From Gloeocapsopsis crepidinum LEGE 06123 (GTDB taxonomy: Bacteria; Cyanobacteriota; Cyanobacteriia; Cyanobacteriales; Chroococcidiopsidaceae), in NCBI RefSeq assembly GCF_015207655.1, contig NZ_JADEWN010000003.1, positions 85,132 to 149,131 on the forward strand: a stretch of 64,000 bases of DNA, read 5' to 3'. The position numbers were made by a program, and so were the translations under genes. Below the pieces are notes generated by a model. It ran no database searches and was not told where the DNA came from. It saw only the letters and a list, made by a program, of their open reading frames with translations. Shown here piece after piece: positions 1-9,171 of this stretch (position 1 is the stretch's first letter; every line of letters begins with the position of its first letter).

Positions 1-1397
1 TATCACAAGAATTTACTGAAGTGCGTCAACAGTGCCGCGAACATCAGTTACGTGCAGAACAGCTACGTAAAGAAATTCAAGGATTAACTCAGCAACTTCA
101 ACAAACGGAGTCACAATTGCGGCAAACTGAAGAACAGTTGAATAGTACGCGATCGCAACTCGAAGTTTTAGATGACAAACTTCCTGCCCAAGAAGCGCAA
201 TTGCAACAAAAACGACAACTATTAGCTGAGTTAGAACAATCGCAAACTAACAGTCAATGGCAACAAATCCAGATCAAGATTAAAAGCCAAGAACAACAAC
301 TACAAGAACGCTTGCAAACTCTCCTCAAAGCCGAACAACGCCATACTGAATTAGTAAACGCTGCAATTCTCATCCAAGGAAAAATTACCGAATGTCAACA
401 ACGCATCCAAGAATATCAACAACAGCAATTTTCTATTAGCAATCAGCAATCTTCTATTAGTGCTCAAATCGATACTCTAGCAACACAAATTGCCCAAACG
501 AAAGAATCTTTACAGCAAATTGAAGACAAACTAGGTACGCAAAAGCAACTGCGCGATCGCGCCGAAGCCGAATTACGCGATCGCCAGAATCAATACCAAC
601 AACTAGAGTGGCAACAGCAAAAACTTCAGGAAGAACAACAAACTCGTCGGGAAGAGTTAAAGCTATTACAAGCACAAATTCACGAACAAATGGCAGATTT
701 ACCCAATCCCTTGCCAGAAGTGCCTGATAAAGTAGATTTAGAACAACTGCAACGCGAAGTGCGATCGCTCACCAAACGCCTACAAGCACTTGAACCTGTT
801 AACATGCTTGCGTTAGAAGAATACGAACGTACGACTGCCCGTTTAGAAGAATTAAGTCAAAAATTGCTAACTTTAGAAGCTGAACGTACCGAATTACTTT
901 TGCGGATAGAAAACTTTACTACACTGCGCCAACGTGCTTTTAAAGAAGCCTTCGATGCGGTTAATCAAAACTTCCAAAGTATTTTTGCAACGCTTTCTGA
1001 TGGTGATGGATACTTACAACTCGACAATCCCGAAGATCCCTTTAATAGTGGGTTAAATCTTGTCGCACACCCGAAAGGAAAACCTGTACAACGACTAGCT
1101 TCAATGTCTGGCGGAGAAAAATCACTCACTGCATTAAGCTTTATTTTTGCGCTGCAACGCTATCGTCCATCGCCTTTCTATGCTTTCGATGAAGTTGATA
1201 TGTTTCTCGATGGGGCAAATGTGGAACGATTAGCTAAAATGATAAAACAACAAGCACAACTTGCACAGTTTATAGTTGTGAGTCTGCGTAGACCAATGAT
1301 AGAATCTGCCGAACGTACAATTGGAGTCACTCAAGCACGAGGAGCTTATACTCAAGTATTAGGAATAAAATTGCAACAGTCAAACACCTCGTCATGA
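1..1397 (+). CDS. smc: Chromosome segregation protein SMC, C-terminal part (5' end outside window)
   Basis: SMC is the ATPase of the condensin-like complex that compacts and segregates chromosomes in the cytoplasm. The frame is open from base 3 without a start, so the N-terminal head and hinge lie upstream of the window. The visible part begins with about 230 residues of Gln/Glu-rich heptad coiled coil, the returning arm. The C-terminal head follows, with the ABC signature [11 protein letters not shown] (about 1104-1136) and the Walker B/D-loop [10 protein letters not shown] (about 1175-1205). The end [20 protein letters not shown] is typical of the family. The PRC-barrel gene begins 63 bp downstream on the same strand. 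Confidence 0.95.
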   Translation, partial: SQEFTEVRQQCREHQLRAEQLRKEIQGLTQQLQQTESQLRQTEEQLNSTRSQLEVLDDKLPAQEAQLQQKRQLLAELEQSQTNSQWQQIQIKIKSQEQQLQERLQTLLKAEQRHTELVNAAILIQGKITECQQRIQEYQQQQFSISNQQSSISAQIDTLATQIAQTKESLQQIEDKLGTQKQLRDRAEAELRDRQNQYQQLEWQQQKLQEEQQTRREELKLLQAQIHEQMADLPNPLPEVPDKVDLEQLQREVRSLTKRLQALEPVNMLALEEYERTTARLEELSQKLLTLEAERTELLLRIENFTTLRQRAFKEAFDAVNQNFQSIFATLSDGDGYLQLDNPEDPFNSGLNLVAHPKGKPVQRLASMSGGEKSLTALSFIFALQRYRPSPFYAFDEVDMFLDGANVERLAKMIKQQAQLAQFIVVSLRRPMIESAERTIGVTQARGAYTQVLGIKLQQSNTSS

Positions 1398-1460
1398 GGA
1401 TTTGTTAATAATAGTATTGATTAATTAACCGGATTCGAGATCAGGACTCGGCAAAAGAAA

Positions 1461-2453
1461 ATGACCTCTGAACAGATTATTAGGCGTTCCGACATCTTGA
1501 ACACCCAAGTGATCGCCAAAGATAATGGTAAGCGGCTAGGTGTGATCAATCAGCTATGGGTGGATATTGACCGACGAGAGGTTGTAGCCATGGGCTTGCG
1601 AGACAACCTGATCGCGTTTGCCGGTGTGCCACGCTATATGTATCTTAATAGTGTCAACCAAATCGGTGATGTGGTCTTAGTCGATAACGAGGATGTCATC
1701 GAAGATATCGACGTTGACGTTTACAGTAACGTAGTTAACTGTGAAGTGATTACCGAGACAGGCGAACTCTTAGGTAGAGTCCGTAATTTCAAGTTTAATG
1801 CGGAAACAGGAACACTGACTTCACTCATTATTGCTTCTTTAGGTTTGCCGCAAATCCCCGATCAGGTGATTAGTACTTACGAAATTTCGATAGATGAAGT
1901 TGTTAGTAGTGGTCCTAATCGAATTATTGTATTTGAAGGCGCAGAAGAACGGGTAACGCAGCTTACAGTAGGTTTACTTGAACGTTTGGGTATTGGTAAA
2001 GCCCCTTGGGAACGCGAAGAGGAAGAAGCTTACTTTACTCCTACAGCAAAACCAGAAAATCAACTAGGAACTGGCGTACCTTTACAAGCCCCAGTAAAAC
2101 CCATGCGTGCAACGCAGCCTGTTGAACAAACTTGGGATGAAGACGATTACGAATACGAACCAATTCAACCTGCGCCACGACAACAGCAGCGCTATCAACA
2201 ACAGTACGAATCCATTCAGTACGCAGAGGAAGAATACGAGGATAACTGGAGTGAAGCATCAGGAAGCGATCGCTACTCTGAACCACCCCGCTACGTCGAA
2301 CCCGAACCATACAAAGAACCAGGCTACAGTGATGATTATCGCTACGAAGACGACGAATTAACGCAAGATGTTTGGGATGATGACGAACCAAAACCAGTAA
2401 ACATTCCCAAAAAAATCAAGCAACCAGAATACGAAGAAGAAGATCGCTACTAA
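1461..2453 (+). CDS. PRC-barrel domain protein with acidic disordered tail
   Basis: 330 residues. Residues about 5-85 and 90-170 look like two PRC-barrel units (IIRRSDILNTQVIAKDNGK; then VNCEVITETGELLGRVRNF). PRC barrels are small beta folds found in photosynthetic reaction centre H subunits and in RimM. The last 150 residues are low-complexity, rich in Asp, Glu, Tyr, Gln and Pro, and are probably disordered. The ATG at 1461 is the first in frame and lies 63 bp after smc, so cotranscription is possible. An intrinsic terminator follows directly. The function of this cyanobacterial protein is unknown; only the domain call is firm. Confidence 0.8.
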   Translation: MTSEQIIRRSDILNTQVIAKDNGKRLGVINQLWVDIDRREVVAMGLRDNLIAFAGVPRYMYLNSVNQIGDVVLVDNEDVIEDIDVDVYSNVVNCEVITETGELLGRVRNFKFNAETGTLTSLIIASLGLPQIPDQVISTYEISIDEVVSSGPNRIIVFEGAEERVTQLTVGLLERLGIGKAPWEREEEEAYFTPTAKPENQLGTGVPLQAPVKPMRATQPVEQTWDEDDYEYEPIQPAPRQQQRYQQQYESIQYAEEEYEDNWSEASGSDRYSEPPRYVEPEPYKEPGYSDDYRYEDDELTQDVWDDDEPKPVNIPKKIKQPEYEEEDRY

Positions 2454-2462
2454 GTAGTCATT

Positions 2463-2495
2463 ACCCTCCACAACTAAAGTGGGGGGTTATTTTTA
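2463..2495 (+). terminator. Intrinsic terminator after the PRC-barrel gene
   Basis: ACCCTCCAC (2463-2471) pairs with GTGGGGGGT (2479-2487) around a 7-nt loop, with one T-G wobble, and is followed by ATTTTTAT. It starts 10 bp after the stop codon. The hairpin also forms the 3' end of the small opposite-strand HicB-like ORF. Confidence 0.85.
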
Positions 2496-2635
2496 TCAAA
2501 AAATAGTGTTTCCTGAATATTAGCAGTTACATCCTCAAAAAAATCTCCTTGAGATTGACACCCCTCTAAATTAGGACAATAAGCATAATATCCATGTTCA
2601 TCTTTTTCAATCACAACACTAATTTTGTAGGACAT
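2474..2635 (-). CDS. Short HicB-like antitoxin-domain protein
   Basis: 53 codons on the minus strand. The start ATG (2633-2635) has a strong Shine-Dalgarno AAGGAGAT about 5 nt upstream. The product begins MSYKISVVIEKDEHGYYAYC and continues PNLEGCQSQGD, the usual HicB partial RNase-H-like signature (EKDE-GY-A-CP-L-GC-QGD). After NIQET the reading frame runs into the terminator hairpin of the PRC gene and stops. The C-terminal helix and DNA-binding part of normal HicB proteins (70 or more residues) are therefore absent. No hicA is adjacent. It is either a small functional HicB-fold protein or the remnant of a lost toxin-antitoxin pair. Compare the fuller homologue at 43239-43457. Confidence 0.65.
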   Translation of the reverse strand: MSYKISVVIEKDEHGYYAYCPNLEGCQSQGDFFEDVTANIQETLFFDKNNPPL

Positions 2636-2663
2636 TAATATCTCCTTATTTGATTCATTACTT

Positions 2664-2760
2664 ATATAGCAATCCTAAATTATTTGTGAGAATCTCTCTC
2701 GATCTCTTCTCTCTGTGTCCTCTGCGTCTCTGCGGTTCGTTTCCCAAAAATCTTACAAAT
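2664..2760 (+). repeat. Dispersed intergenic repeat, copy 1
   Basis: Begins ATATAGCAATCCTAAATT, continues TTTGTGAGAATCTC and ends in a CTCTGTGTCCTCTGCGTCTC-type segment plus GGTTCG. The same arrangement recurs at 6323-6436. Partial copies of the last segment lie at 23626-23668 and, inverted, at 59857-59900. Confidence 0.6.
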
Positions 2761-2822
2761 TAAATAAGATCGCCATATAAGCATTAACTATTTCTGCATA
2801 TCTTAGTTGTAACTGAAAAAGA

Positions 2823-2850
2823 TGGACAGGCAGGATGCCCATCCCACATA
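2823..2850 (+). repeat. Short dispersed repeat ending ATCCCACA, copy 1
   Basis: GGACAGGCAGGATGCCCATC followed by CCACA. A diverged copy in the same orientation lies at 6243-6268 (GACAGCCGAGACGGCTATCC, then CACA). Together with the 2664 and 6323 repeats these bracket the restriction-modification pseudogene. Confidence 0.45.
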
Positions 2851-2876
2851 GCCTGCCCGATGCTTTAACATAAACA

Positions 2877-5800
2877 CTAACTATCCATTTGTTGAACTAT
2901 TTCCATTGTTGCTACGCTAACGGTACATACTCGTTGTAAAAGAGCGATAACGTGTTCTTTATAATCAGCAAAGCGATAAGTATTAAATTTCGCTGCAATA
3001 GTGGGATCTTTCGGTTTCTTCTCTTTGTATTGATCCAAAATCCATTCTAAAGCAGAACGGTTGCCGAGTCGATATTCCCAAGCCGTTTTCGGAATACCTG
3101 CAAGCGTTGTTACTTCGTCAAGGGTAATAATTCCTGTATCTTTACCAGCTTTGAGTTTTGGCTTAGGTGTCTTATCCTCTAAAGGTAGATCAATTCGGTT
3201 TAACGAGTAAGGCGCTACAGTTTCATAATTGATGTGTAAATCCATCAACTGTTTACCCCAGTTAACCCACTGATGGAAGTCGTCATAAAAGGGCAAACGT
3301 GGAAATTCGCGTTTTAGATTCAGTTCATATTTTGTCCGATAAGCCGGATTGTGTAAAACAGCGTAGGTGTAGTGAAAGATATCTTCTTTTGTAATTGTAG
3401 TGTCGCTGTAATGATTTTGGAATTCTACTAATCCCCAGTCAGTGATATTTTCGATACGGTTTCCCTCTTTGTCGTAGCGGTAGAGTGGGAGACATTGACA
3501 ACCTGCTGGCAAACAATTCAAAACAACTACATTGCTGGAAGCCATACTATGAAAATCTTTAGGTGAAGCCATTCCAGGTATAATAATGTATTTATTTTGC
3601 TCACCATCTTTATAGAGATTAAACCATTGATAAGTCATACCGTTAAAATGCTTATCAAAGTAAAGACTCATTTTTGTAAAAGGTCTATAGAGACTTTGCT
3701 TTATATTTTTATACTCAAACTCTTTTTCTACACGTTGGTTAAGATATTTAGTAAGTTCTCTATCCCACTTAATATCTCATTTTCTTTGTTGTATACCAGC
3801 CAATTCATCTTTATATACATCTACGCAATACTTCATCTTTTCAATAAGATTCTGCTCTGATAAATCATAAACCCATTCATCACGTTGAGTTTTTATTCCA
3901 GAGGTAAATAATTTGAATACTGCTTGTTCTGAATGCCCAGCTTTTACATCTTTATCAATTAATGGCAAAAGATTATCAAAGTCATTATCAGCTTGATTAA
4001 TCCAATTATGTTTCTTATCTGGGATAATGTGTTCAAAATTAAATTCCTGAAACTTTCTCTCGACTAAGCAGCTAATCTTATTACCCCTCGTTTCATGGAT
4101 GTGAAAAGGGTTACTATAAAATATTTTCGAGCCTATAGTATTTTTTTGATTAAACAAAAAAACTATAGTTATTCCTGTCATAGCACTTGTACCAAAAATA
4201 GTATGTTTCTCTGAAATAAAAACTCCATCTTTTCCAGAGATTGCCCTGACATTGCCTCCTAAATCAATAAAATAAGCAAAAGAAAACTCATCTTGAATGC
4301 ATTTTCTAAATCCATCAAATGCAAGAGCATCTAAAAATGAAGAGTTGGTAATAAAGCAAATAATTCCTTCATCTACTCTATCACTGGCCCATCGATAAAA
4401 GCGAGTATACATATCATAAACAGAAATTTGATTTTGAGCTTTTCCGTACTTAACGTAAGTATCTTTAATCCGTTTATCGATCGCTTCATAAGTACGATTG
4501 GCATTATTTTGATTAAAATTTTCTTGCTTGGCATTGTAAGGAGGATTGCCAATAATCACAGAAATCGTACGGTCATTTTGGCGTTTAATTCTTTCAGTAT
4601 TTTCTATACTCAAGGCAAACAAATCACCTTGCTTACCTGCAAAAGATGTATGCTCAAGCGTAGCAACAAAACAGATGTTATTAAACTCTTGATATTCACC
4701 CATTTTTTGCTTATAGGTGTACTCAATATTCAAGTTGGCAATATAATAAGGTAAAATTGCAACTTCATTGCAATGAATTTCATTTTTGTATTTATAGGGC
4801 AATGTACTTTTAGGTAAATACTCAATTAATTCAGTAACAAAAGTACCTGTACCAGTTGCAGGAGCTAAAATTTCTACATTTTTATCCGATAACAACTTGC
4901 CAAAATGTTTATGCGTTAGATAATCGACACTCTCAATCATGAACCGCACAATTTCATTTGGAGTATAGACAATTCCTAATCTATCCGCTGCTTTAGGATT
5001 ATACGCTTTATAAAAATTCTCATAAACTGCTTTGAGAAACTTTTGCTTTTCGTGGTGATTGTAAATATTAGCAGCAGTTCGTCTAATGACTCCGTAATAA
5101 CGTTCAATCGTACCTAAAATATTTCGACGATTACTTCCTGTAAAAAAGGTATCGATGACACGCTGTAACTCACAAGCAACATTATTTTCTCTATGAAACT
5201 GCGATTCATTAAATATATTGATAAAAATATCTTCTGTGAGAATGTGCTGAATCATCATTTCTCGCACATCCAATAATGTAATCTCAGGATTAATAGATTC
5301 TTGACATATCTTCCAAAAATTATCTCTACACTTACAAAACTCCGCATTCGTTTCTTGTTGCCGATCAATCATATCTCTTAGAGTGACAAGAATCGTCGGC
5401 AAATCTTGCTTGAATATCTCAATAGCAGCGCGAAAATCTTTAACTTCAGGGCGAACGTAATTAACAAATGTTGTAATTGCACTATCTAACGCTTCCGCAT
5501 CTCTCATGGAAACGCGCATTGCTTCACTACCACTCTGAATTAAAACTGCTGTCTGGGAATCTTCAAACAGAATATTACTATCGGGATAACCTTTACTGAG
5601 TTTTTTATCAATTTCTGTATTTAAATTGTCGTATTGATCTTTACTTTCCCAATATCCCCAATCTAGACGCAAAGCATCTTTAACAGTACCATCAGGATAA
5701 ACTACCTTACCATTCTTCGTTTTATAATCAAGTTCAGGAACTAATAAAAATTCTCTCGGTTTACAATACTCATTTAGTAAGTTTTGAAAAGCTGTTCTAA

Positions 5801-5882
5801 TAGATGTTTCTTTACGCGAACCGCCATACTGAATAAACCTATCAACTTCTGCATGATATTTATTGATTAACAACAATGACAT
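2877..5882 (-). pseudogene. Type ISP/IIG-like restriction-modification enzyme interrupted by one in-frame TGA
   Basis: A single 1002-codon frame on the minus strand is cut by one TGA at 3777-3779. That gives a 701-residue N-terminal piece (5882-3777), 35 open codons, then a 264-residue tail beginning at an internal ATG (3671). The 35 codons still read like protein (DIKWDRELTKYL, then QSLYRPFT), so this is a point nonsense change, not two genes. Residues 60-82 carry a PD-(D/E)xK-like nuclease motif (PDG, then RLDWGYWESK). Residues 306-319 are methylase motif X-like, ILAPATGTGTFV (338-349) is the SAM-binding motif I, and NPPY (446-449) is the N6-adenine catalytic motif. The C-terminal part resembles the type ISP target-recognition domain. 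No helicase domain is present. The ATG at 5882 directly follows an AT-rich leader. Reinitiation at 3671 could in principle give a two-piece enzyme. Confidence 0.85.
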
Positions 5883-6242
5883 AACTTAGAAATTATAATT
5901 TATAGTTATGTCAAAACTAACCTGATGAAAGTAAAGCTTCTTCAGAAGAAATACGTTATTAATTACAAAAACAAAAGATTGCGTTTACTTCTTTTTTAAA
6001 TAGGATATGAGAAGAGAATTTAATGTTATAAGCTTGCTAAATCCGTAAAGATACGTTTATATTTTTTTATGAAATGGGTAAATAATAAATATCCGTAGTC
6101 ATACTTAAGTAGCTTTGACTAGCTTACAGAGAACTTCATAAAACCTTAATAGTAAATTTTCTGATATTGGCAATAAATAAAAAAAATACGGTGGGATCTA
6201 AAGTTATTTTTTTTACATTGATTTTTCCGTATTAGTTGGTAT

Positions 6243-6268
6243 AGACAGCCGAGACGGCTATCCCACAT
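6243..6268 (+). repeat. Short dispersed repeat ending ATCCCACA, copy 2
   Basis: GACAGCCGAGACGGCTATCC followed by CACA; diverged from the copy at 2823-2850. It contains the small inverted repeat GCCGAGACGGC. Confidence 0.4.
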
Positions 6269-6322
6269 TTAATTCAGTAGAATTATAATTTAGTAACGAG
6301 TCAGAAATTCTTATTTCAGCAA

Positions 6323-6436
6323 ATATAGCAATCCTAAATTGTTTGTGAAAATCTCTTTCTATGTCTTTTCTTTGCGTACTTTGTGTCTACCCTACGGGAA
6401 GGCTATGCCAATTTGGTTTTCTAAAAAACATTACAA
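6323..6436 (+). repeat. Dispersed intergenic repeat, copy 2
   Basis: Same start as the 2664 copy (ATATAGCAATCCTAAATT, then TTTGTGAAAATCTC). It carries an inserted CCTACGGGAAGGCTATGCCA module, another widespread cyanobacterial intergenic element also seen near 39790. Confidence 0.6.
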
Positions 6437-6590
6437 TATCGATAGATTAAACTCTATATTAAACCCAAGAAAAGCTTATTTATTAAGTTATAAAATGCTT
6501 TATTAACTTGTGAGAATTTTTGCTGACTTTTCTAGAAATAACAGGTACAAAAAAGATAATTAAAGTTCTCAATTAGATGGAGGACAACAA

Positions 6591-7067
6591 ATGAGCATAG
6601 TAGCACAAGTAATAGCTCAATCTGATGATGCTAATCGGTTTTTAAGCAACACTGAGCTAGACAAGCTACAAGACTTTTTCAGAACAGGAGAACAACGGCT
6701 AAAAGTTGCTCAAATCTTGACACAAAATGAACAAAAAATTGTGGAAGAAGGTAGCCGCCGCTTTTGGCAAGTAGTTCCGAATACACCAAGTAATAGCGGC
6801 GATCCTAAAAAGACAGCACTATGTCAAAGAGATCAAAGCTGGTATTTACGATTAATTAGCTACGCTGTCTTAGCGGGAAATATGAAACCCCTCGAAGATA
6901 TTGGCGTAGATGGAATGCGAGAAATGTATACTTCTTTAGGTGTTCCTGTCGGTAATATTGGCAATTGTATGCGTTGCCTCAAAGAAGTTGCAAGTAACAT
7001 GATGAGTAGCGAAGAGGCGGCGATCGCCAAGCCTTATTTTGATTATCTGATTCGCGCAATGTATTAA
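6591..7067 (+). CDS. apcD4: Allophycocyanin alpha-type subunit, ApcD4-like
   Basis: 158 residues, normal length for an allophycocyanin alpha or AP-B chain. The globin-like phycobiliprotein fold begins MSIVAQVIAQSDDANRF. The bilin-attachment Cys78 lies in LCQRDQSWYLRL. The usual PGGNAYG loop just before it is replaced by SNSGDPKK, so this is not a standard ApcA or ApcD. Additional cysteines occur at 126 and 129. Ribosome binding site GGAGGACAACAA. It is followed 92 bp later by an apcB variant and then by a convergent CP43-like gene. That trio is the composition known for the low-light photoacclimation cluster (apcD4-apcB3-isiX), in which the subunits form far-red-absorbing allophycocyanin. The family is certain; the ApcD4 subtype is inferred from context and the altered chromophore loop. 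Confidence 0.7.
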   Translation: MSIVAQVIAQSDDANRFLSNTELDKLQDFFRTGEQRLKVAQILTQNEQKIVEEGSRRFWQVVPNTPSNSGDPKKTALCQRDQSWYLRLISYAVLAGNMKPLEDIGVDGMREMYTSLGVPVGNIGNCMRCLKEVASNMMSSEEAAIAKPYFDYLIRAMY

Positions 7068-7159
7068 CTCTACTCCTAATTTCTAGGAGCATTTTTTTAC
7101 GCCATTCATTTTTTGAAACTCATTTCTGCAATCTTTTACTAATTTAGTTTGAGAAGACA

Positions 7160-7645
7160 ATGCAAGATACGATTACTTCGCTTATCAATCCTGCAGATCA
7201 ACGCGGTAAATATCTGGAAACTGAGGAATTGGAAAAACTCAGAAGATATTTCCAATCAGGTGAAACACGTGTCAAAGCTGCATCTGCAATTAGTAACAAT
7301 GCTGCTAACATTATCCGCGAATCTGTAGCAAATTCGTTGCTGTACGGTGATATTACCTGCCCTGGTGGGAATATGTATCCTACTCGGCGTTACGCTGCTT
7401 GTATCCGCGATTTAACTCTATTTCTGCGTTATGCTACTTATGCGATGCTAGCTGCTGATCCTTCAATTTTGGATGAGAGAGTGCTTGATGGACTGAAGGA
7501 AACTTACAATTCGTTAGGTGTTCCTATCCAACCAACTGTACAGGCAATTCAAGCAATGAAGGAAGTGACAACTCGCTTGGTTGGTGCTGAAGCGGGTGGA
7601 GAAATTGGGATGTATTTTGACCATATTTGTAATGGTTTAAGTTAA
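7160..7645 (+). CDS. apcB3: Allophycocyanin beta-type subunit, ApcB3-like
   Basis: 161 residues, the exact length of ApcB. It begins [19 protein letters not shown]. Asn71 in CPGGNMYP is the conserved site of beta-Asn methylation, and Cys81 in [14 protein letters not shown] is the phycocyanobilin attachment site. All structural hallmarks of a functional beta chain are intact. It probably pairs with the alpha-type protein encoded 92 bp upstream. The main phycobilisome genes (apcE, apcA, apcC) are not nearby, so this is a specialised second copy. A strong hairpin terminator follows at 7753. The ApcB3 subtype rests on the neighbours. Confidence 0.72.
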   Translation: MQDTITSLINPADQRGKYLETEELEKLRRYFQSGETRVKAASAISNNAANIIRESVANSLLYGDITCPGGNMYPTRRYAACIRDLTLFLRYATYAMLAADPSILDERVLDGLKETYNSLGVPIQPTVQAIQAMKEVTTRLVGAEAGGEIGMYFDHICNGLS

Positions 7646-7660
7646 AACGTTTGTTTCTTC

Positions 7661-7697
7661 CATGCCCCCTAAATCCCTCAGAGTTGGGGGTAGGGGG
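7661..7697 (+). repeat. GC-rich palindromic intergenic element
   Basis: GCCCCCTA at one end pairs with TAGGGGGC at the other, with an inner CCCTC/GGGGG segment. It is a common type of cyanobacterial intergenic palindrome and lies between the convergent apcB3 and isiX genes. Confidence 0.5.
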
Positions 7698-7752
7698 CAA
7701 ATATAAGATTTTAGGTTGATTGAACAGAATATATACACTAGGCAATCCTAAC

Positions 7753-7787
7753 GGGAGATGGATTTTCATCCATCTCCCTATTTTTTA
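7753..7787 (+). terminator. Strong intrinsic terminator between convergent apcB3 and isiX
   Basis: GGGAGATGGAT (7753-7763) pairs perfectly with ATCCATCTCCC (7768-7778) around a TTTC loop, followed by TATTTTTTAT. The T tract favours termination of the plus-strand allophycocyanin transcript. The stem lies directly after the isiX stop and may also stop the opposite transcript. Confidence 0.9.
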
Positions 7788-7788
7788 T

Positions 7789-9171
7789 CTATTTGCCATA
7801 CCTGAAGGTTTCCCGTTGTGAACTCTTACGAGTTTGATAAGTTGTTTCGTAGAGTTTACGTGGCATCGACTGTGGGTATTTTAAATTTGATTGTTCCTCA
7901 GTTGGAGTTTCATAAAATGGATTTGCGTGATTTTTGGGATAGTTAAATTCGTAAAGAACTTTTTGATTTTGTTGTGAGTTAATCCGACTCAGCTTACCAT
8001 TCGCTTGTGAAGGATTATAAAGATTGTCATTTGCAGGTTGCTGATAAGCAAAAGCTGGTTTTTGCTCAATTATGGGAGTTTCGTAGAATGTGTTTAAATT
8101 TGACTGCGGTTGGTAACTAAAATGTTTTTGATACGCCAAGTTGGGATTGGGTAAAATTTCTGAGAAAGCATTTTTCCAAGATTCTAAGACTGGTTCAAAG
8201 TAGCTTGAAGCTAGCCCAAAATGCCAGAGAGAACCTTGAAGGACAACAAACGCAAGGTAAAAATAGGCGTTAGCTAACCAAATTCGTGATGTCGGTTCGG
8301 GATCGCCAGGAGTATAAAAGTGCGGTAAGAGAAATAACTTGAACTGCGATCGCACTCCGTAAAACTCTTCTGGATACACCAATGTGTTAAATCCACAGTA
8401 AAACGCCCCAGCAAATCCCGCGATCGCTAACCCAAATAGCGAATACCCTAAAATTGCATTCCCAGAAAAGATAAAGCGCCGTTTTACCCAATCAAAAGGC
8501 TCTTGAGAAATATGCCAAATTCCGCCTAAAATGAGAAGTGCAGCAGCATAAATATGACCGCCGACAACATCTTCTAAGTTATTGACTGTGAATAAATGCA
8601 GGATGCGATCGCCAATCACCAAGGGATTGAGAGTCGGATTTGTAACAACTCGCACTGCACCAACATTAGCATCGTACAAACCGCCAAAAAATATTGCTTT
8701 AGCGGCGACAAGTAACGCACCTATTCCCAAGAAAATGAGGTGATTACCTAAAATAAACCCCAATTTCTGCGGGTCATCCCAGTTAAAATGATAGCGACGC
8801 GCTATTGGTTTCTCATCTTCTAAGCTTGGGGCGACTCTAGTTCGGTGAAACCAAGTACCAAATCCAAAAACGAGCGATGAGATAATTAATACGACAGCAA
8901 TCCTAAAATAAGGTTGGGTGTCAATCGCTTGATTATTTAATACACCCCAACCTTGAGTTGCTAAGCGAGGTAGAAAAAATAACCTTTGCTCATACATTGG
9001 TTGTGTTGGAGAATATCGCGCAATCTCCCATAAAATCAACGCACCAACACCAAAACACGCGATCGCAGCGTGTGCAATATGTGCAACAAGAAATGTTCCT
9101 GACAAGTTAATGAATCGGGCATTTCCAGCCCACCAAGGATACTTAACCTTGTTTTTGCTGGATGTTTGCAT
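7789..9171 (-). CDS. isiX: CP43-family chlorophyll-binding antenna protein, IsiX-like, with repeat tail
   Basis: 460 residues. Residues 1-342 match the IsiA/Pcb/CP43 antenna fold: about six transmembrane helices with paired His chlorophyll ligands (HIAHAAIACFG at 31-41, WFHR at 107, GNHLIF at 142, GGHIYAAALLILGGIWH at 204-220, LWHFG at 315). There is no large lumenal loop E as in PsbC, so it is an accessory antenna and not a photosystem II core subunit. Residues 345-460 form a polar, probably disordered extension with repeated aromatic motifs: FYETP at 362 and 419, LYET at 440, LYEF at 406. It converges on the allophycocyanin pair, consistent with the low-light apcD4-apcB3-isiX set. Subtype is inferred from context; IsiA itself is about 340 residues and lacks such a tail. 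Confidence 0.75.
   Translation of the reverse strand: MQTSSKNKVKYPWWAGNARFINLSGTFLVAHIAHAAIACFGVGALILWEIARYSPTQPMYEQRLFFLPRLATQGWGVLNNQAIDTQPYFRIAVVLIISSLVFGFGTWFHRTRVAPSLEDEKPIARRYHFNWDDPQKLGFILGNHLIFLGIGALLVAAKAIFFGGLYDANVGAVRVVTNPTLNPLVIGDRILHLFTVNNLEDVVGGHIYAAALLILGGIWHISQEPFDWVKRRFIFSGNAILGYSLFGLAIAGFAGAFYCGFNTLVYPEEFYGVRSQFKLFLLPHFYTPGDPEPTSRIWLANAYFYLAFVVLQGSLWHFGLASSYFEPVLESWKNAFSEILPNPNLAYQKHFSYQPQSNLNTFYETPIIEQKPAFAYQQPANDNLYNPSQANGKLSRINSQQNQKVLYEFNYPKNHANPFYETPTEEQSNLKYPQSMPRKLYETTYQTRKSSQRETFRYGK

Larger units (their letters stand above)
5883..6590. other. 708-bp AT-rich intergenic region upstream of the allophycocyanin genes
   Basis: Divergent promoter region between the restriction-modification pseudogene and the allophycocyanin pair. 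It holds the dispersed repeats at 6243-6268 and 6323-6436. No credible ORF or RNA gene was seen. A purine-rich ribosome binding site (GGAGGACAACAA) directly precedes the gene at 6591. Confidence 0.6.

Noticed and set aside
3777..3779. TGA read as selenocysteine or as a recoding site
   Set aside because: No selenocysteine hairpin was seen after it, the family has no such residue, and cyanobacteria generally lack the system. A nonsense mutation is simpler.
3597..4754. Plus-strand frames antisense to the R-M gene
   Set aside because: They overlap a recognisable minus-strand protein and encode low-complexity Ile/Phe/Leu-rich sequence.
6591..9171. Far-red light (FaRLiP) cluster
   Set aside because: FaRLiP clusters carry apcE2, paralogous psa/psb genes and the rfpABC regulators, none of which is here.
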